Positions 38,201 to 46,136 of a DNA stretch of 64,000 nt are shown here, one piece after another. Made by a program: the position numbers and the translations under genes. The stretch spans positions 58,966 to 122,965 of the forward strand of contig QWII01000044.1 of assembly GCA_021405325.1 (NCBI GenBank). The letters are read 5' to 3'. Each line of letters begins with the position of its first letter. Position 1 is the stretch's first letter. The notes below the pieces were generated by a model. The model had not been told where the DNA came from. It made no database searches and saw nothing but the letters and a program-made list of their open reading frames with translations. This DNA comes from Caldilinea sp. CFX5 (GTDB taxonomy: Bacteria; Chloroflexota; Anaerolineae; Caldilineales; Caldilineaceae).

Positions 38201-38655
38201 GGCAGTAACTCACCCGTATAGCACGCAATTGCCTGACGTAACAAGGGGATGGCCTGGCTGTCAGCCAGATCGGCCGCTGCCGCCAGCGCCGCCCGAAAGC
38301 GCTCGACATCCAATTCGATGACTGCTCCCGGCAACCAGTGGACACCCTGGCGATCCATTGCCAGCAACCGATCACAGGCCGGCAACGCCTGGCGCAAGTA
38401 GAGTAATTGTTTGCGCAGATTGGTCAACGCCCGCGCTTCCATCGAATCGGGCCAAAAGAGAAAGGCCAGATGCCGCCGACTCTGGGGCGCCTGGCGATGG
38501 AGCAGCAGGTAGGTGAGCAGGGCTTGCAAGCGCGGGGTGTTGACCTGGGTGATGGGTTCAGCGCCAGCGTACAAGACAAACTCACCCAGCAGACGAACGG
38601 TCAGGCCAGGCGGTTGGGGTGACGCCGGTTGCGGTGGGATGGTTGAGGAATTCAT
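35230..38655 (-). CDS. BTAD-type transcription regulator with AAA ATPase and TPR domains
   Basis: A 1141-residue regulator. Residues 17-110 are an OmpR-type winged helix (LTVRLLGEFVLY, TPRLQALLTYLLLHR), 110-257 the BTAD helical domain (GELLPGCYDEWIFAERE, EELGVDPDAET). A STAND-type ATPase follows, with AGEAGIGKTRLAEELL (Walker A 302-309) and PLILLIDDLQWCD (Walker B). The rest is helical repeats of TPR type (many A-x-G-Y/H patterns such as GDYDQARHALQSALDHIA). Such proteins bind DNA after ATP-dependent oligomerisation and ligand sensing; SARP/AfsR relatives control secondary metabolism, and in Chloroflexota many are orphans. Residues about 524-565 (HPNPPLVREG, PPPSWGREPIGRGGGQ) are an insertion from a GC-rich repeat. 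No co-regulated target can be named. Confidence 0.9.
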   Translation of the reverse strand: MNSSTIPPQPASPQPPGLTVRLLGEFVLYAGAEPITQVNTPRLQALLTYLLLHRQAPQSRRHLAFLFWPDSMEARALTNLRKQLLYLRQALPACDRLLAMDRQGVHWLPGAVIELDVERFRAALAAAADLADSQAIPLLRQAIACYTGELLPGCYDEWIFAEREALHTQYGHALERLSGLLEAQRSYDEAIAYSEQLLRHDPLHEPTYRRLMRLHALNGDRPAALRVYHTCLTQLREELGVDPDAETQGGYERLLQGSAVSTAQPELAAYAPFVSRQAEWQTLQQRWRSALGGQPQFVLIAGEAGIGKTRLAEELLGWAIHQGFGTARARCYAAEGRLTYAPVIEWLRTERLRAVRSKIETTWLTELARLLPELLQEQPTLRPPEPITQSWQRHHLFEAVSRALLALDQPLILLIDDLQWCDKETLALLHFLLRHAATLSPTKLLLLGTARLPDEVDTTHPLYELLNPLRGSATLTQLDLARLTESETNELAGRMVDRPLDGQTLQQLFRDTDGNPLFVVETMRATQGQPHPNPPLVREGTLDGASVPPPSWGREPIGRGGGQHFPPTTVPIEASEAIVQHLPPKVLAVIQARLGHLSMTARELCEWAAIIGRAFTLDLLIAASKIETDKAVNGLDELWQRRIIREQGSDAYDFSHDRIRDVAAAGISRVRRQHLHRSVADALASQTVKPLDSIAAQIAAQYEAANRSEQAVTYYLHAAEAALRIYANQEAIAYLMRALALVQTQPANQRRAECEYQILLSLGPPLVNTQGYGARQLEEYYLAARQLAEGLNYPAEPALLRILAIYYLTHRKFELTYALGMELRQIAQTDPQNVDAFLYVESCYTLGVAAFWQGYFQQARQHLEAGIATYDRQQYAIHIAHYGQDPGVICLSRLAWTMWYLGYPEQALQYSRQAIDLAVRLKHPFSTWYAITWLEWLAYDMRDQSRLAEGAALIQTYQQQFEHSVANQALNLVISGMTLIADRQIDQGMQLIRAGIEAGSLSQYDLMFKTHFQAMLAQALAACGDYDQARHALQSALDHIATYHDGYYEAELHRLYGELLLTAGESAAEAELSFRKALNIARDQQAKSLELRSAMSLARLWGQQGRRAEAYTLLAEIYGWFTEGFDTADLQEAQRLLAALT
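36968..37085. repeat. Repeat-derived insertion in the BTAD regulator gene
   Basis: The DNA has two complementary-type halves rich in CCCTCC/GGAGGG (for example TTACCAGGGGAGGG and CTTGGGGGAGG) and is translated as HPNPPLVREG, a phrase well known from translated intergenic repeats of GC-rich bacteria. It interrupts the ATPase-to-TPR linker in frame. Confidence 0.7.
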
Positions 38656-38682
38656 AAAGGTGCGGATCGACTGGTTTTGCGT

Positions 38683-39621
38683 TCAGAATTGCACTTCACC
38701 GCGCGCCTTTTGTTCTTGCAACAAGAGGCTGGCATAAATCAAGTCGTTCACTGGCGTCGACACACTGGCGGCTCGACCCAAGCGCACCACCGCGCCGGTT
38801 TGCGCTTCCAACTCAGAGGGACGGCCATTTATCAAGTCCCGTTGCATGGAAGACAAAAGGCCGGGACCCATACGCTCCAACCGGGCCAGCGTATCCGCAA
38901 CGGCGGTCGGCGGCAGGGCTACGCCACGGGCGCGAGCGACCGCTTCGACTTCGGTCATAGCAGCTTTGAGCAATTCATAGCTTTCCGGCTGCCGAAAAAC
39001 CGTGTAGATCGGCGCACGCGTGATCGCACCAACGCCGCTCCACGGCGCAATGATCAAAAACTTCTGCCAGAGCGCAAGTTGAATATCATCCACAATCACG
39101 GCGGCGACCCCTTGGGCATTGGCTAAGGTGCGCTGCACCCGCGCAATCCGCTCGGTGCGGCGATTGTCCAACTCACCCATGTTGATCGTCGGCGGCAGAC
39201 CGGCATGACGAATATGGCCTGGTGCAACCACTTCGGCGGCAATCACACAGGAACCGCCCAGCACATGGTCGCGCCCCACCACTGCCGCCAGTTGATCGGG
39301 CGCTTCCACGCCATTTTGCAGCGGCAACACTAGCGTCTGTTCACCAATCAGCGGGCGCATAGCTGCGGCCACGTCCGCTACCTGCCACGTTTTCACGGCC
39401 ACAATCACCAGATCAACCGGGCCGACGGTGGCTGGATCGTTGGTCGCCTGCACAGGCTGCACCGCAAAGTCGCCGGCAATGCTCTCGACCCGCAACCCTT
39501 GCGTCTGGAGCGCTTGCTGCGTTTGTCCACGCACAATAAAGGTAACCTCTTCGCCAGCCTGGGCCAAGCGACCGCCAAAATAGCCGCCAACTGCGCCCGC
39601 GCCGTAGATTGCAATCCGCAC
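38683..39621 (-). CDS. 2-dehydropantoate 2-reductase (PanE/ApbA family)
   Basis: A 312-residue protein starting with GTG at 39621, eight bases after AAGGAGG. MRIAIYGAGAVGGYFGGRLA is the NADP-binding loop, LVIVAVKTWQ carries the lysine-containing turn, LWQKFLI holds the catalytic Lys187, and SSMQRDLINGRPSELEAQTG the C-terminal signature with substrate-binding Ser and Glu. It reduces ketopantoate to pantoate in coenzyme A synthesis, or a related 2-keto acid. No other pantothenate gene is adjacent, so an alternative ketoacid reductase role is open. It stands alone with a palindrome upstream. Confidence 0.88.
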   Translation of the reverse strand: MRIAIYGAGAVGGYFGGRLAQAGEEVTFIVRGQTQQALQTQGLRVESIAGDFAVQPVQATNDPATVGPVDLVIVAVKTWQVADVAAAMRPLIGEQTLVLPLQNGVEAPDQLAAVVGRDHVLGGSCVIAAEVVAPGHIRHAGLPPTINMGELDNRRTERIARVQRTLANAQGVAAVIVDDIQLALWQKFLIIAPWSGVGAITRAPIYTVFRQPESYELLKAAMTEVEAVARARGVALPPTAVADTLARLERMGPGLLSSMQRDLINGRPSELEAQTGAVVRLGRAASVSTPVNDLIYASLLLQEQKARGEVQF

Positions 39622-39653
39622 AACTGCCTCCTTGTGTATAATTTTTATTGTCG

Positions 39654-39708
39654 CAATAGCGATTTACAAGATATTCAATCTGAATGTACATCTTGTAAAT
39701 CACTATTG
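39654..39708. repeat. AT-rich palindrome between divergent genes
   Basis: Arms 39654-39672 and 39690-39708 pair at 18 of 19 bases and the loop itself pairs ATTCA with TGAAT. It lies between the divergent PanE-like and DUF234 ATPase genes, where promoters or an operator are expected. Confidence 0.75.
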
Positions 39709-39796
39709 AAAATGATATAATTGTTTTGCGATATCGTAATAGTATACCATAACGTGATCGTGCTAGACGATAGCATCCAGAGACAAGGCAAAGACT

Positions 39797-41212
39797 ATGC
39801 TCCATAACCGTGTCCGTGAACTTGGTTATCTTGATACACGCTATGCCGGGCGACGCGCCGAATTGGTGATTCTCTATGGTCGGCGGCGCGTTGGCAAGAC
39901 CAGTTTGGTGCATCATTGGGTGCAAAATAAACCACATCTCTTTTTCTTTGCCACTGAAGACGATAGCACAACTCTGCTACGCCGCTTCTCACAGTTAGTA
40001 CAAAGTGCGGCTGGTGAAGCGGCTGATCCAAACTTCAGCTACCCGGATTGGGAAAGCGCATTACGGGCGCTGGCGCCGCTGGCGAGTCAAGGCCGCTTTG
40101 TCGTAGTGATCGATGAGTTTCCCCGCCTTGTCGCCGCCTATCCGCCGATCACTTCCTATTTGCAAATGGTATGGGATATGGCGTTACAGCACACGCAACT
40201 CTTTTTGATTCTGACCGGGTCACTGCTCAGTGTTATGCGCCGCGAGACATTGGCCGCCGATTCGCCCCTCTATCTGCGCCACACCTGGCCCTTTGAGTTA
40301 AAGCCGCTGACCGTCGCTGATCTGCCCGCTTTCTTCCCGACCTATGGCGCTGACGAACTTGTCGAAACGTATGCGGTTCTAGGTGGGCTGCCTTATTACC
40401 TGATTTCGGTCGATCCGGCGCACAATCTGCTGACGAACATTCGGGAAGCCATTTTGACCCCCACCGGCTCGCTCTTCAATGAGATTCCCTTACAGTTGCA
40501 CATGGAGTTGCACGGGATGGATGTGCGTTTTTATATGCGGGTTTTGCAGGCCATTGCCCAGGGCGCGCATACGCCGCAAGAGATTACACAAACAATTGGC
40601 TTCCAGGGCAAAAATGTTGCGCACTATTTGCATACATTACAAGAGTTGGGCTTGGTCGTGGCGCGTGAACCAGTCGAACGCAGCCCACAGACCCAGCGTT
40701 GGGCCAGGTATCATCTGGCCGATCCATTTTTGGCCTTTTGGCAACGCTTTGTCGAGCCACACCAGGCTGAATTGGAAATCGGCGTGGGGCAGGAGGCGCT
40801 CTGGCAAACCATTCGGTTGGGACTCCCACAAGTCACGGCGCCAGTTTGGGAGCAAATTGCGCGCCGCCATCTCCTGAGTCAAAGTCGCCAGGATGGTCTG
40901 CCGCCGATCAGTGAAGTGGGGTCTTGGTGGAATCGGCGCGCCCAACTGGACATTGTCGGGGTGGATCGCCACAGCCACTCGGTGGTCTTTGGCGAAGCGC
41001 GCTGGCGACAAGACCCCTTTACCCGTCAACAGGTGGAGCATCTCATGGCACAGAGTCAAACCTGGTTACAGGGCAGCGATGCGCATTGGGATGTCTACTA
41101 TGCCATCTATGCCCGTAACCCCACCCCTGGTCTACAGGCGTTGGTCGAGCAAGAGCGAAATTTGTATCTGTTTACCCCGGAAATGGTTGTTCAGCCTACA
41201 AAATCGCGTTGA
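39797..41212 (+). CDS. DUF234-type AAA ATPase, copy 1
   Basis: A 471-residue protein similar to archaeal-type ATPases. It opens NRVRELGYLDTRYAGRRAEL with Walker A VILYGRRRVGKTSLV (28-36) and Walker B RFVVVIDEFPRLV, then ILTGSLLSVMR as sensor. A winged helix follows (IAQGAHTPQEITQTIGF) and the C-terminal DUF234 part with DIVGVDRHSHSVVFGEARWR, a PD-(D/E)XK-like D...ExxR/K pattern. Function is unknown; they are common in archaea, Thermotogae and Chloroflexota, often in many copies, and are thought to handle DNA or act in mobile elements. A clear relative lies at 46137 on the other strand. Confidence 0.85.
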   Translation: MLHNRVRELGYLDTRYAGRRAELVILYGRRRVGKTSLVHHWVQNKPHLFFFATEDDSTTLLRRFSQLVQSAAGEAADPNFSYPDWESALRALAPLASQGRFVVVIDEFPRLVAAYPPITSYLQMVWDMALQHTQLFLILTGSLLSVMRRETLAADSPLYLRHTWPFELKPLTVADLPAFFPTYGADELVETYAVLGGLPYYLISVDPAHNLLTNIREAILTPTGSLFNEIPLQLHMELHGMDVRFYMRVLQAIAQGAHTPQEITQTIGFQGKNVAHYLHTLQELGLVVAREPVERSPQTQRWARYHLADPFLAFWQRFVEPHQAELEIGVGQEALWQTIRLGLPQVTAPVWEQIARRHLLSQSRQDGLPPISEVGSWWNRRAQLDIVGVDRHSHSVVFGEARWRQDPFTRQQVEHLMAQSQTWLQGSDAHWDVYYAIYARNPTPGLQALVEQERNLYLFTPEMVVQPTKSR

Positions 41213-41214
41213 AC

Positions 41215-42795
41215 TCACATCCCCCATACCTGAATTATTCGCCCTTGAAAGCTTTCGGTGCGGGTGAAGACCTTTTCACTCCACGGTTTTGCCTGATCAC
41301 GGTCAAAGATGACCAAGTGCCCCTCATCCGCTGCGCTGCTATCCATGTAGCGCCACGTTTGCTCCCCCCCTTTTTTGATGGTTGTCACCACTTTGCCGCG
41401 CCGTAGTTTGGTCTCAATCACCACGCGCTGCGTCTGTATATCGCCCTGCGACCAAAGCACCAGTAGATCGGTGCGATCACGACCCAGGCCATATTCACGG
41501 GTGATCTGTCCGCTGCCATTAACGATGCGCTGTAAAAATGCCTGTAAGAGCAATTGGGGGCCAGCTTCCTGATAGTCAAATTGTTGCAGCCAACTGGCCG
41601 AATGCTCGCGAAAGAATTGCTGAAAGGCGGCCAGCAATTTGGGTATATCCAAGCGACCATCGCCGGCGATGTACCATTCTGGTTGGTGGGTGATGGTGAG
41701 CTGAGTGGTATAAATTAGCTCACGCGGGATAACTTCTTGATAAATCTTGTTGGCGATGCGGATCTGCCCTTTGGTGGTGATCAGGCCGAGATCGGCCACA
41801 TACTGGACATCATCCGCTGGCAACTTCTCCGGCTCGCCATCGCCGGCCAAAATGGGAGCAATTACCCGGTGAACCCGCGGTTCTTTAAGCTTATCCGTTA
41901 ACTGATCGAGATGCGTTTCGCGGCGCAGAATTAAATTCTCTTTGGCCTTCGCCACCATGTCGGCTGTGATTGGCTGGGTGCGATCACGACCTTCTTTCAT
42001 TTTAAAGCAGACCTCGTAGCCTAACGCGTTCACCAGCCAAGGTTGTCCTCGGGTCAATTCCCACATCAACTCCAGCGTGTCTGCCTTGAAAACTTGACCA
42101 GTTTCTTTTGTATGCTGATGGTAGAGCAATTCCATTTCCGCACGGTCGAAATCGCCTAGACGCAAGGATTCGGCTTTTACATTAAAGGCGCTACCACCGG
42201 TAATCACGGTTTTTTCTCGGTCGGAATGAATGCGATAATCACGTACATCACGCACGCCACAGAGGATAATGCTTTGCGGAAAGTTGACCGGGCGGTTGGC
42301 ATAGCCGGCGCGTAGTTGCCGTAACACCGAGATGAGCGTGTCGCCTACCAACGCGTCAATCTCATCAATCAGGAGTACCAGCGGCTTGTCACTCGCCTGC
42401 GCCCACTGGGTCAACAGTTCAAACAACGCCGCATCTCCGCCATGATTCGCCAACACTGCCTGCCGAATACTTTCGGGAAAAGTATCGTGCAAGCGTGTGC
42501 GCGCCATCGAACTGAGCATACTCAGAATGGCAACCATGCCGCGGGCCACATCTTCGCGCGCCGTTTGCGCCACTTCCACATTAAAGTAAAGGGCGCGATA
42601 ATTGCCCACCCCATTCAGGTAATCCATCAACGCCAGCAAATAGCTGGTCTTGCCGACTTGCCGCGGAGCATGGAGGACAAAATATTTCTGCTGGTCTATC
42701 AACAGCAACACCTCGGCCAAATCAAAGCGTTGCAGGGGTGGCAAGCAGTAATGTAACTCTGGTTTAACAGGGCCGGCGGTATTGAAAAAGCGCAT
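41215..42795 (-). CDS. AAA ATPase with C-terminal PD-(D/E)XK nuclease-like domain
   Basis: A 526-residue protein of the AAA-ATPase_like family. The start MRFFNTAGPVKPELHYCLPP is characteristic of the group; Walker A is LHAPRQVGKTSYL and Walker B PLVLLIDEIDALVGD, with an ILCGVRDVRDYRI sensor. The C-terminal part has GLGRDRTDLLVLW and QRVVIETKLRRGK, the D and ExK of the PD-(D/E)XK fold. These single-gene proteins are widespread in Chloroflexota, cyanobacteria and Bacteroidetes, have unknown function and are sometimes considered as defence or mobile DNA-related. Its stop is two bases from the stop of the convergent DUF234 gene. Confidence 0.85.
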   Translation of the reverse strand: MRFFNTAGPVKPELHYCLPPLQRFDLAEVLLLIDQQKYFVLHAPRQVGKTSYLLALMDYLNGVGNYRALYFNVEVAQTAREDVARGMVAILSMLSSMARTRLHDTFPESIRQAVLANHGGDAALFELLTQWAQASDKPLVLLIDEIDALVGDTLISVLRQLRAGYANRPVNFPQSIILCGVRDVRDYRIHSDREKTVITGGSAFNVKAESLRLGDFDRAEMELLYHQHTKETGQVFKADTLELMWELTRGQPWLVNALGYEVCFKMKEGRDRTQPITADMVAKAKENLILRRETHLDQLTDKLKEPRVHRVIAPILAGDGEPEKLPADDVQYVADLGLITTKGQIRIANKIYQEVIPRELIYTTQLTITHQPEWYIAGDGRLDIPKLLAAFQQFFREHSASWLQQFDYQEAGPQLLLQAFLQRIVNGSGQITREYGLGRDRTDLLVLWSQGDIQTQRVVIETKLRRGKVVTTIKKGGEQTWRYMDSSAADEGHLVIFDRDQAKPWSEKVFTRTESFQGRIIQVWGM

Positions 42796-43053
42796 GATAT
42801 GCTTTGCTCCATGCTCAGATGAGAATAACGACTTTCAGCCAGCTTCCCACTAGACTTTTCAAGTGGTGATTGGTGCATTATAATCGATTTGTGCAGTGCA
42901 TTAAAAGCTTGCTAATAACAAGCATGGCTTTCTTGCCGGCTCGATTGCGTGAACCAGTAGAATCAGTAGTCCGCAGTCATGTAGTCGCGTAGTCCAGAGT
43001 CGGGCTATCATCATCTTGGCTATGTTGCGGTCTACTGAGAATAGGAAATAGCA

Positions 43054-43278
43054 ATGACATCAAAAATAACTGTCGTGATTGAGAAAGATGATGATGGCTA
43101 CTATGCGTATGCTCCTGAACTTGCCGGCTGTCAAACACAAGGGGAAACCTTGGACGAAACGCTAACCAATATACGCGAAGCTGTTGAATTATATCTATCA
43201 ACCATGACCGTCGAAGAGTTTAGCGCTATCACAAACAAAGCAATTCTGACGACAACGTTGGAGGTTGCGCTTGCCTAA
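43054..43278 (+). CDS. hicB: HicB-type antitoxin
   Basis: A 74-residue protein with the degenerate RNase H-like HicB fold: ITVVIEKDDDGYYAYAPELA, GCQTQGETLDETLTNIREA and VELYLSTM. It binds and neutralises HicA and usually represses its own promoter, although this short form lacks an added DNA-binding domain. AGGA lies upstream of the ATG. The toxin gene follows with a small overlap. Unlike the other toxin modules in the window, both genes look intact. The order HicB before HicA is the less common one in proteobacteria but frequent in cyanobacteria and Chloroflexota. Confidence 0.9.
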   Translation: MTSKITVVIEKDDDGYYAYAPELAGCQTQGETLDETLTNIREAVELYLSTMTVEEFSAITNKAILTTTLEVALA

Positions 43279-43480
43279 ACAGCCGAGACTAACAGCGGCG
43301 GAGGCTGAAAGTTTACTTCTGCAAGCTGGTTTTTCATTTATCAGAAGCCAGGGTAGCCATCGAATTTATATGAAAGGCAAGATCAGGGTTGTCGTGCCTT
43401 TCCACGGGAACAAAACATTGCACCCCAAAATTGTAAAGCAAGTGCTGACGGCCATTGATGAAGCGAATGCCAACGCGTGA
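43271..43480 (+). CDS. hicA: HicA-type mRNA interferase toxin
   Basis: A TTG start at 43271 is chosen because GGAGG lies six bases before it; TTG 43265 is the alternative. The 69 residues have the double-stranded RNA-binding-like HicA fold: LTAAEAESLLLQAGF, IRSQGSHRIYMKG with catalytic His30, and VVVPFHGNKTLHPKIVKQVL. HicA cleaves mRNAs when not bound by HicB. The start overlaps the HicB stop by eight bases, so translation is coupled. All key residues are present, so it should be active. Confidence 0.9.
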   Translation: MPKQPRLTAAEAESLLLQAGFSFIRSQGSHRIYMKGKIRVVVPFHGNKTLHPKIVKQVLTAIDEANANA

Positions 43481-43584
43481 TCTGCCGCTAGTACAGAGCG
43501 GCCTAAGTAAGCCAGTAATTCAGTAGGACAGTAAGTCAGTCGCTGTCTCACTGGCAACTATGGGTTTATTTACGCCGTCGTGTA

Positions 43585-44550
43585 CTAGTACCACAGCGCC
43601 TTATTCACCACATTCCGCAACGGCTCCCCCGCCGCAAAACGCCGCACATTGTCCAGCAGAATCTGAAATTGCCGCTCTTCAATATTCACCGCATCTTTAA
43701 CCGCAATATGGGGCGTGAGCAGCACATTGGGCAAGCGCCACAACTTATGCTCGGCCGGCAACGGCTCCACCTCAAACACATCCAGCCCACAACCGGCAAT
43801 CGTGCCATTTTCCAGCGCTGCCGCCAGATCATCCAGTTTGGTCGTCATGCCGCGGCCAATGTTGATGAAATAGGCGGTGGGCTTCATCAGGGCAAAGCGT
43901 TGGGCGTTCCACAGCCCTTCCGTCTCCGGCGTATGGGGCATGGCGACGATGACAAAATCGGCTTCCGGCAAGATGGCATCCAGCGCCGCCGGTTGATATT
44001 TCTCGACAAAGGACTGTTCATACTCCCAACGCGGATCGACGCCGATGACCCGCATGCCAAAGGCGTGACAGAGCCGCGCCGCTTCATGGCCGATGTTGCC
44101 GATGCCGACGACCAGCGCCGTCGCGTTCGTCAAGTCGATATAGGCGCTCTTGCGCGCATCAGCATCCCAACGTCCTTCTCGCTGCGCTTCCATGTAATAG
44201 GGCAGACCACGGGCCAGCGCCAGCACAAACATCATGATGTGTTGGCCAATGTGGTCGTTGAAAATGCCGCGCGGGTTGGTGACAACGAGCGGGTGGTCGA
44301 TCAACGCTTTGTAATAATAACCAACATGCGGCCCGACATTCGGATTTTGCAACCAGCGGAGTTTCTGCGCCAACGGCAGCACTTCCGGCGCGACCCAACC
44401 GTAAGCGCCATCGGCATCGACAATTTCCCGGCGTACCTCTTCGTCATTATCGGCTACGACAACCTTGATTTGTGGCAGCGCCGCCTGCAAACGCGCCGCC
44501 CATCCCCGCCGCTCCTCACTCAAGGGCGGCAACATGACAAATTTCAACAT
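43585..44550 (-). CDS. D-2-hydroxyacid dehydrogenase
   Basis: The start at 44550 (AAGG eight bases upstream) gives 321 residues; the frame to 44652 runs into a palindrome. The NAD-binding domain has ALVVGIGNIGHEAARL, and the catalytic triad is seen as Arg in NIGRGMTT, Glu in GLDVFEVEPLP and His in NVLLTPHIAVKD. It reduces a 2-keto acid (or oxidises a D-2-hydroxyacid) with NAD(P)H in the cytoplasm. It belongs to the branch resembling CtBP/GhrA-like enzymes rather than the hydroxypyruvate reductase at 44853. The two are on the same strand, separated by a 240-base nested palindrome. Confidence 0.9.
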   Translation of the reverse strand: MLKFVMLPPLSEERRGWAARLQAALPQIKVVVADNDEEVRREIVDADGAYGWVAPEVLPLAQKLRWLQNPNVGPHVGYYYKALIDHPLVVTNPRGIFNDHIGQHIMMFVLALARGLPYYMEAQREGRWDADARKSAYIDLTNATALVVGIGNIGHEAARLCHAFGMRVIGVDPRWEYEQSFVEKYQPAALDAILPEADFVIVAMPHTPETEGLWNAQRFALMKPTAYFINIGRGMTTKLDDLAAALENGTIAGCGLDVFEVEPLPAEHKLWRLPNVLLTPHIAVKDAVNIEERQFQILLDNVRRFAAGEPLRNVVNKALWY

Positions 44551-44614
44551 AACAAAGCCTTCTCTCTTTTCTAATACAACGTTACCGAAGGTGTGAAAGC
44601 TAGTCATGGCGCTA

Positions 44615-44850
44615 GTCACGGAGTGACGACTGAGGGTAGACCGGTCTTTCAAGCCGGTCTATGGGGGGCGGGGTGCCAATCGGGATCGAGGGTTGATGGG
44701 AGTTAGGAATTTGTTGCGGTAATCGTAGGTGCGGTTACAAACCGCACGGTTCCCAGGGAGCAAGTGCGGTTACAAACCGCACCTACGATTACCGGTTTAT
44801 TTACCTAATGTTCATCAACCCTCGGCTACCCTCAGTCGTCACTCCGTGAC
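44615..44850. repeat. Nested inverted repeats, 236 bases
   Basis: Outer arms 44615-44638 and 44827-44850 are perfect 24-base complements. Within them lie a second pair (GAGGGTTGATG near 44690 and CATCAACCCTC near 44813) and a third (about 30 bases each, near 44731-44760 and 44772-44801) whose arms contain the 19-base palindrome GTGCGGTTACAAACCGCAC. The inner 100 bases occur again, inverted, at 47779-47884. It fills the entire gap between the two hydroxyacid dehydrogenases; I see no gene in it. Confidence 0.88.
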
Positions 44851-44852
44851 TG

Positions 44853-45995
44853 TCACGCAGTTGGCAGCCCCAACTCTTTGGCGTTGACGATGCTGGGCGC
44901 GGCTTTGGGGGCATTGTCGCCCAGGAAGGGGAGGATGTTGTTCTGGTCGGTCCAGACCGGGTAGCCGCTGATCATGCCGGCGACATTGCTGGCGGCCAGG
45001 GTGGCCATGCCTTCGCGCGTCCAACTGGTAGCCGAGGCGATATGAGGGACGATGACCACGTTGGGCAACTCGTTCAACCCCGGTTTCATGGCCGGTTCAT
45101 CTTCAAAGACATCCAACCCGGCGCGGAAGTCGGGGTGTTGGCGACAATGCTCGACCAGCGCGACCTCGTCGATCACCGGCCCGCGACTGGCGTTGATCAA
45201 AATGGCATTCTCTTTCATCAGGCCCAGCCGTTCTTTGTTCATCAGGTGGTGGGTCGTCTTGTCCAGCACCGGGTGGAGACTGACCACATCGGCGGTTTTG
45301 AGGACATCTTCAACTGTATCCAAGCGTTGGCAGGTGACGGGCGCTTCGCCGTGCGCTTGGAGGAAGGCGCTGTAATCGGCTACATACGTTTCCAACGTCT
45401 TGTTCTGGTAGAGATCATAGTAGACCAGATTCATCTTAAAGCCTTCGATCATCATACGCGCATAGGCGGCCCCAATGCGACCGGCGCCGACGACGCCCAC
45501 CGTGCCGCCTTTCATCAGGCTGCCCAGGAAGAGGGTCGGCAACCAGCCGTGGTAGTGGCCGGCGCGCATAAAGGCGTCCGCCTCCACCACCCGGCGGGCC
45601 GCGGCAAAGGTGAGCGCAATCGCCATCTCCGCCGTGGTTTCGGTTAGAACGCCAGGGGTATTGCCCACCGGAATGCCATGTTTGGTCGCCACATCAACCT
45701 TGACATTGTTATAGCCGACCGCATAATTGCTGTAGCCTTTACCGCCCGCCGCTTTGAGCGCCGCAAAGAGCGTCTCGCCCCAATCTTCGGTCAACTGGCC
45801 GATGACGCCGTCGCAGCGGCTACCGATAGCGGCTTTGATCTCGTCCACACTCAAAATCTCCGGCGAGGTGCAGACCTCGATCCGGCAACCGGCGGCGGTT
45901 AACACGTCAACCCAGCGCTTGCCAGGCAAGGTTTTGGTGACGATGACCCGGTTACTGCCGCCGGGATTTAGGGTTTGCCATGCTTTGGTACTCAT
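44853..45995 (-). CDS. Plant-type NADH-dependent hydroxypyruvate reductase
   Basis: A 380-residue D-isomer-specific 2-hydroxyacid dehydrogenase, AGGAG eight bases upstream of ATG. It contains YAVGYNNVKVDVATKHGIPV, GNTPGVLTETTAEMA, GVVGAGRIGAAYARMMIEGF, HPVLDKTTHHLMNKERL, ASRGPVIDEVALVEH, GLDVFEDEPAMKPGL and PHIASATSWTREGMATLAA. These are essentially the motifs of plant peroxisomal HPR1, down to the C-terminal SIVNAKELGLP, with plant SKL replaced by TA. Arg in ASRG, Glu in DVFEDEP and His in VPHIAS are the catalytic residues. It reduces hydroxypyruvate to glycerate (and glyoxylate to glycolate). Next to another dehydrogenase it may serve glyoxylate/serine metabolism. This assignment is by family similarity as I remember it. 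Confidence 0.9.
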   Translation of the reverse strand: MSTKAWQTLNPGGSNRVIVTKTLPGKRWVDVLTAAGCRIEVCTSPEILSVDEIKAAIGSRCDGVIGQLTEDWGETLFAALKAAGGKGYSNYAVGYNNVKVDVATKHGIPVGNTPGVLTETTAEMAIALTFAAARRVVEADAFMRAGHYHGWLPTLFLGSLMKGGTVGVVGAGRIGAAYARMMIEGFKMNLVYYDLYQNKTLETYVADYSAFLQAHGEAPVTCQRLDTVEDVLKTADVVSLHPVLDKTTHHLMNKERLGLMKENAILINASRGPVIDEVALVEHCRQHPDFRAGLDVFEDEPAMKPGLNELPNVVIVPHIASATSWTREGMATLAASNVAGMISGYPVWTDQNNILPFLGDNAPKAAPSIVNAKELGLPTA

Positions 45996-46136
45996 GATGA
46001 TTTCTCCTGCTTATGGGTGATAGTCCCGGCGGGACGGTTGCGGTTCGGAAGAAGAAAGAGGCATTCGTTTTCTAAACGCAGCCGCCCCAACGGGATGAAT
46101 TAACTGTGCGCGAATCGTTCGCCAACATTGGTCGTT

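Noticed and set aside
43503..43540. Short CAGTA-like iteration after HicA
   Set aside because: Only loose copies over less than 40 bases; too weak to claim as a functional repeat.
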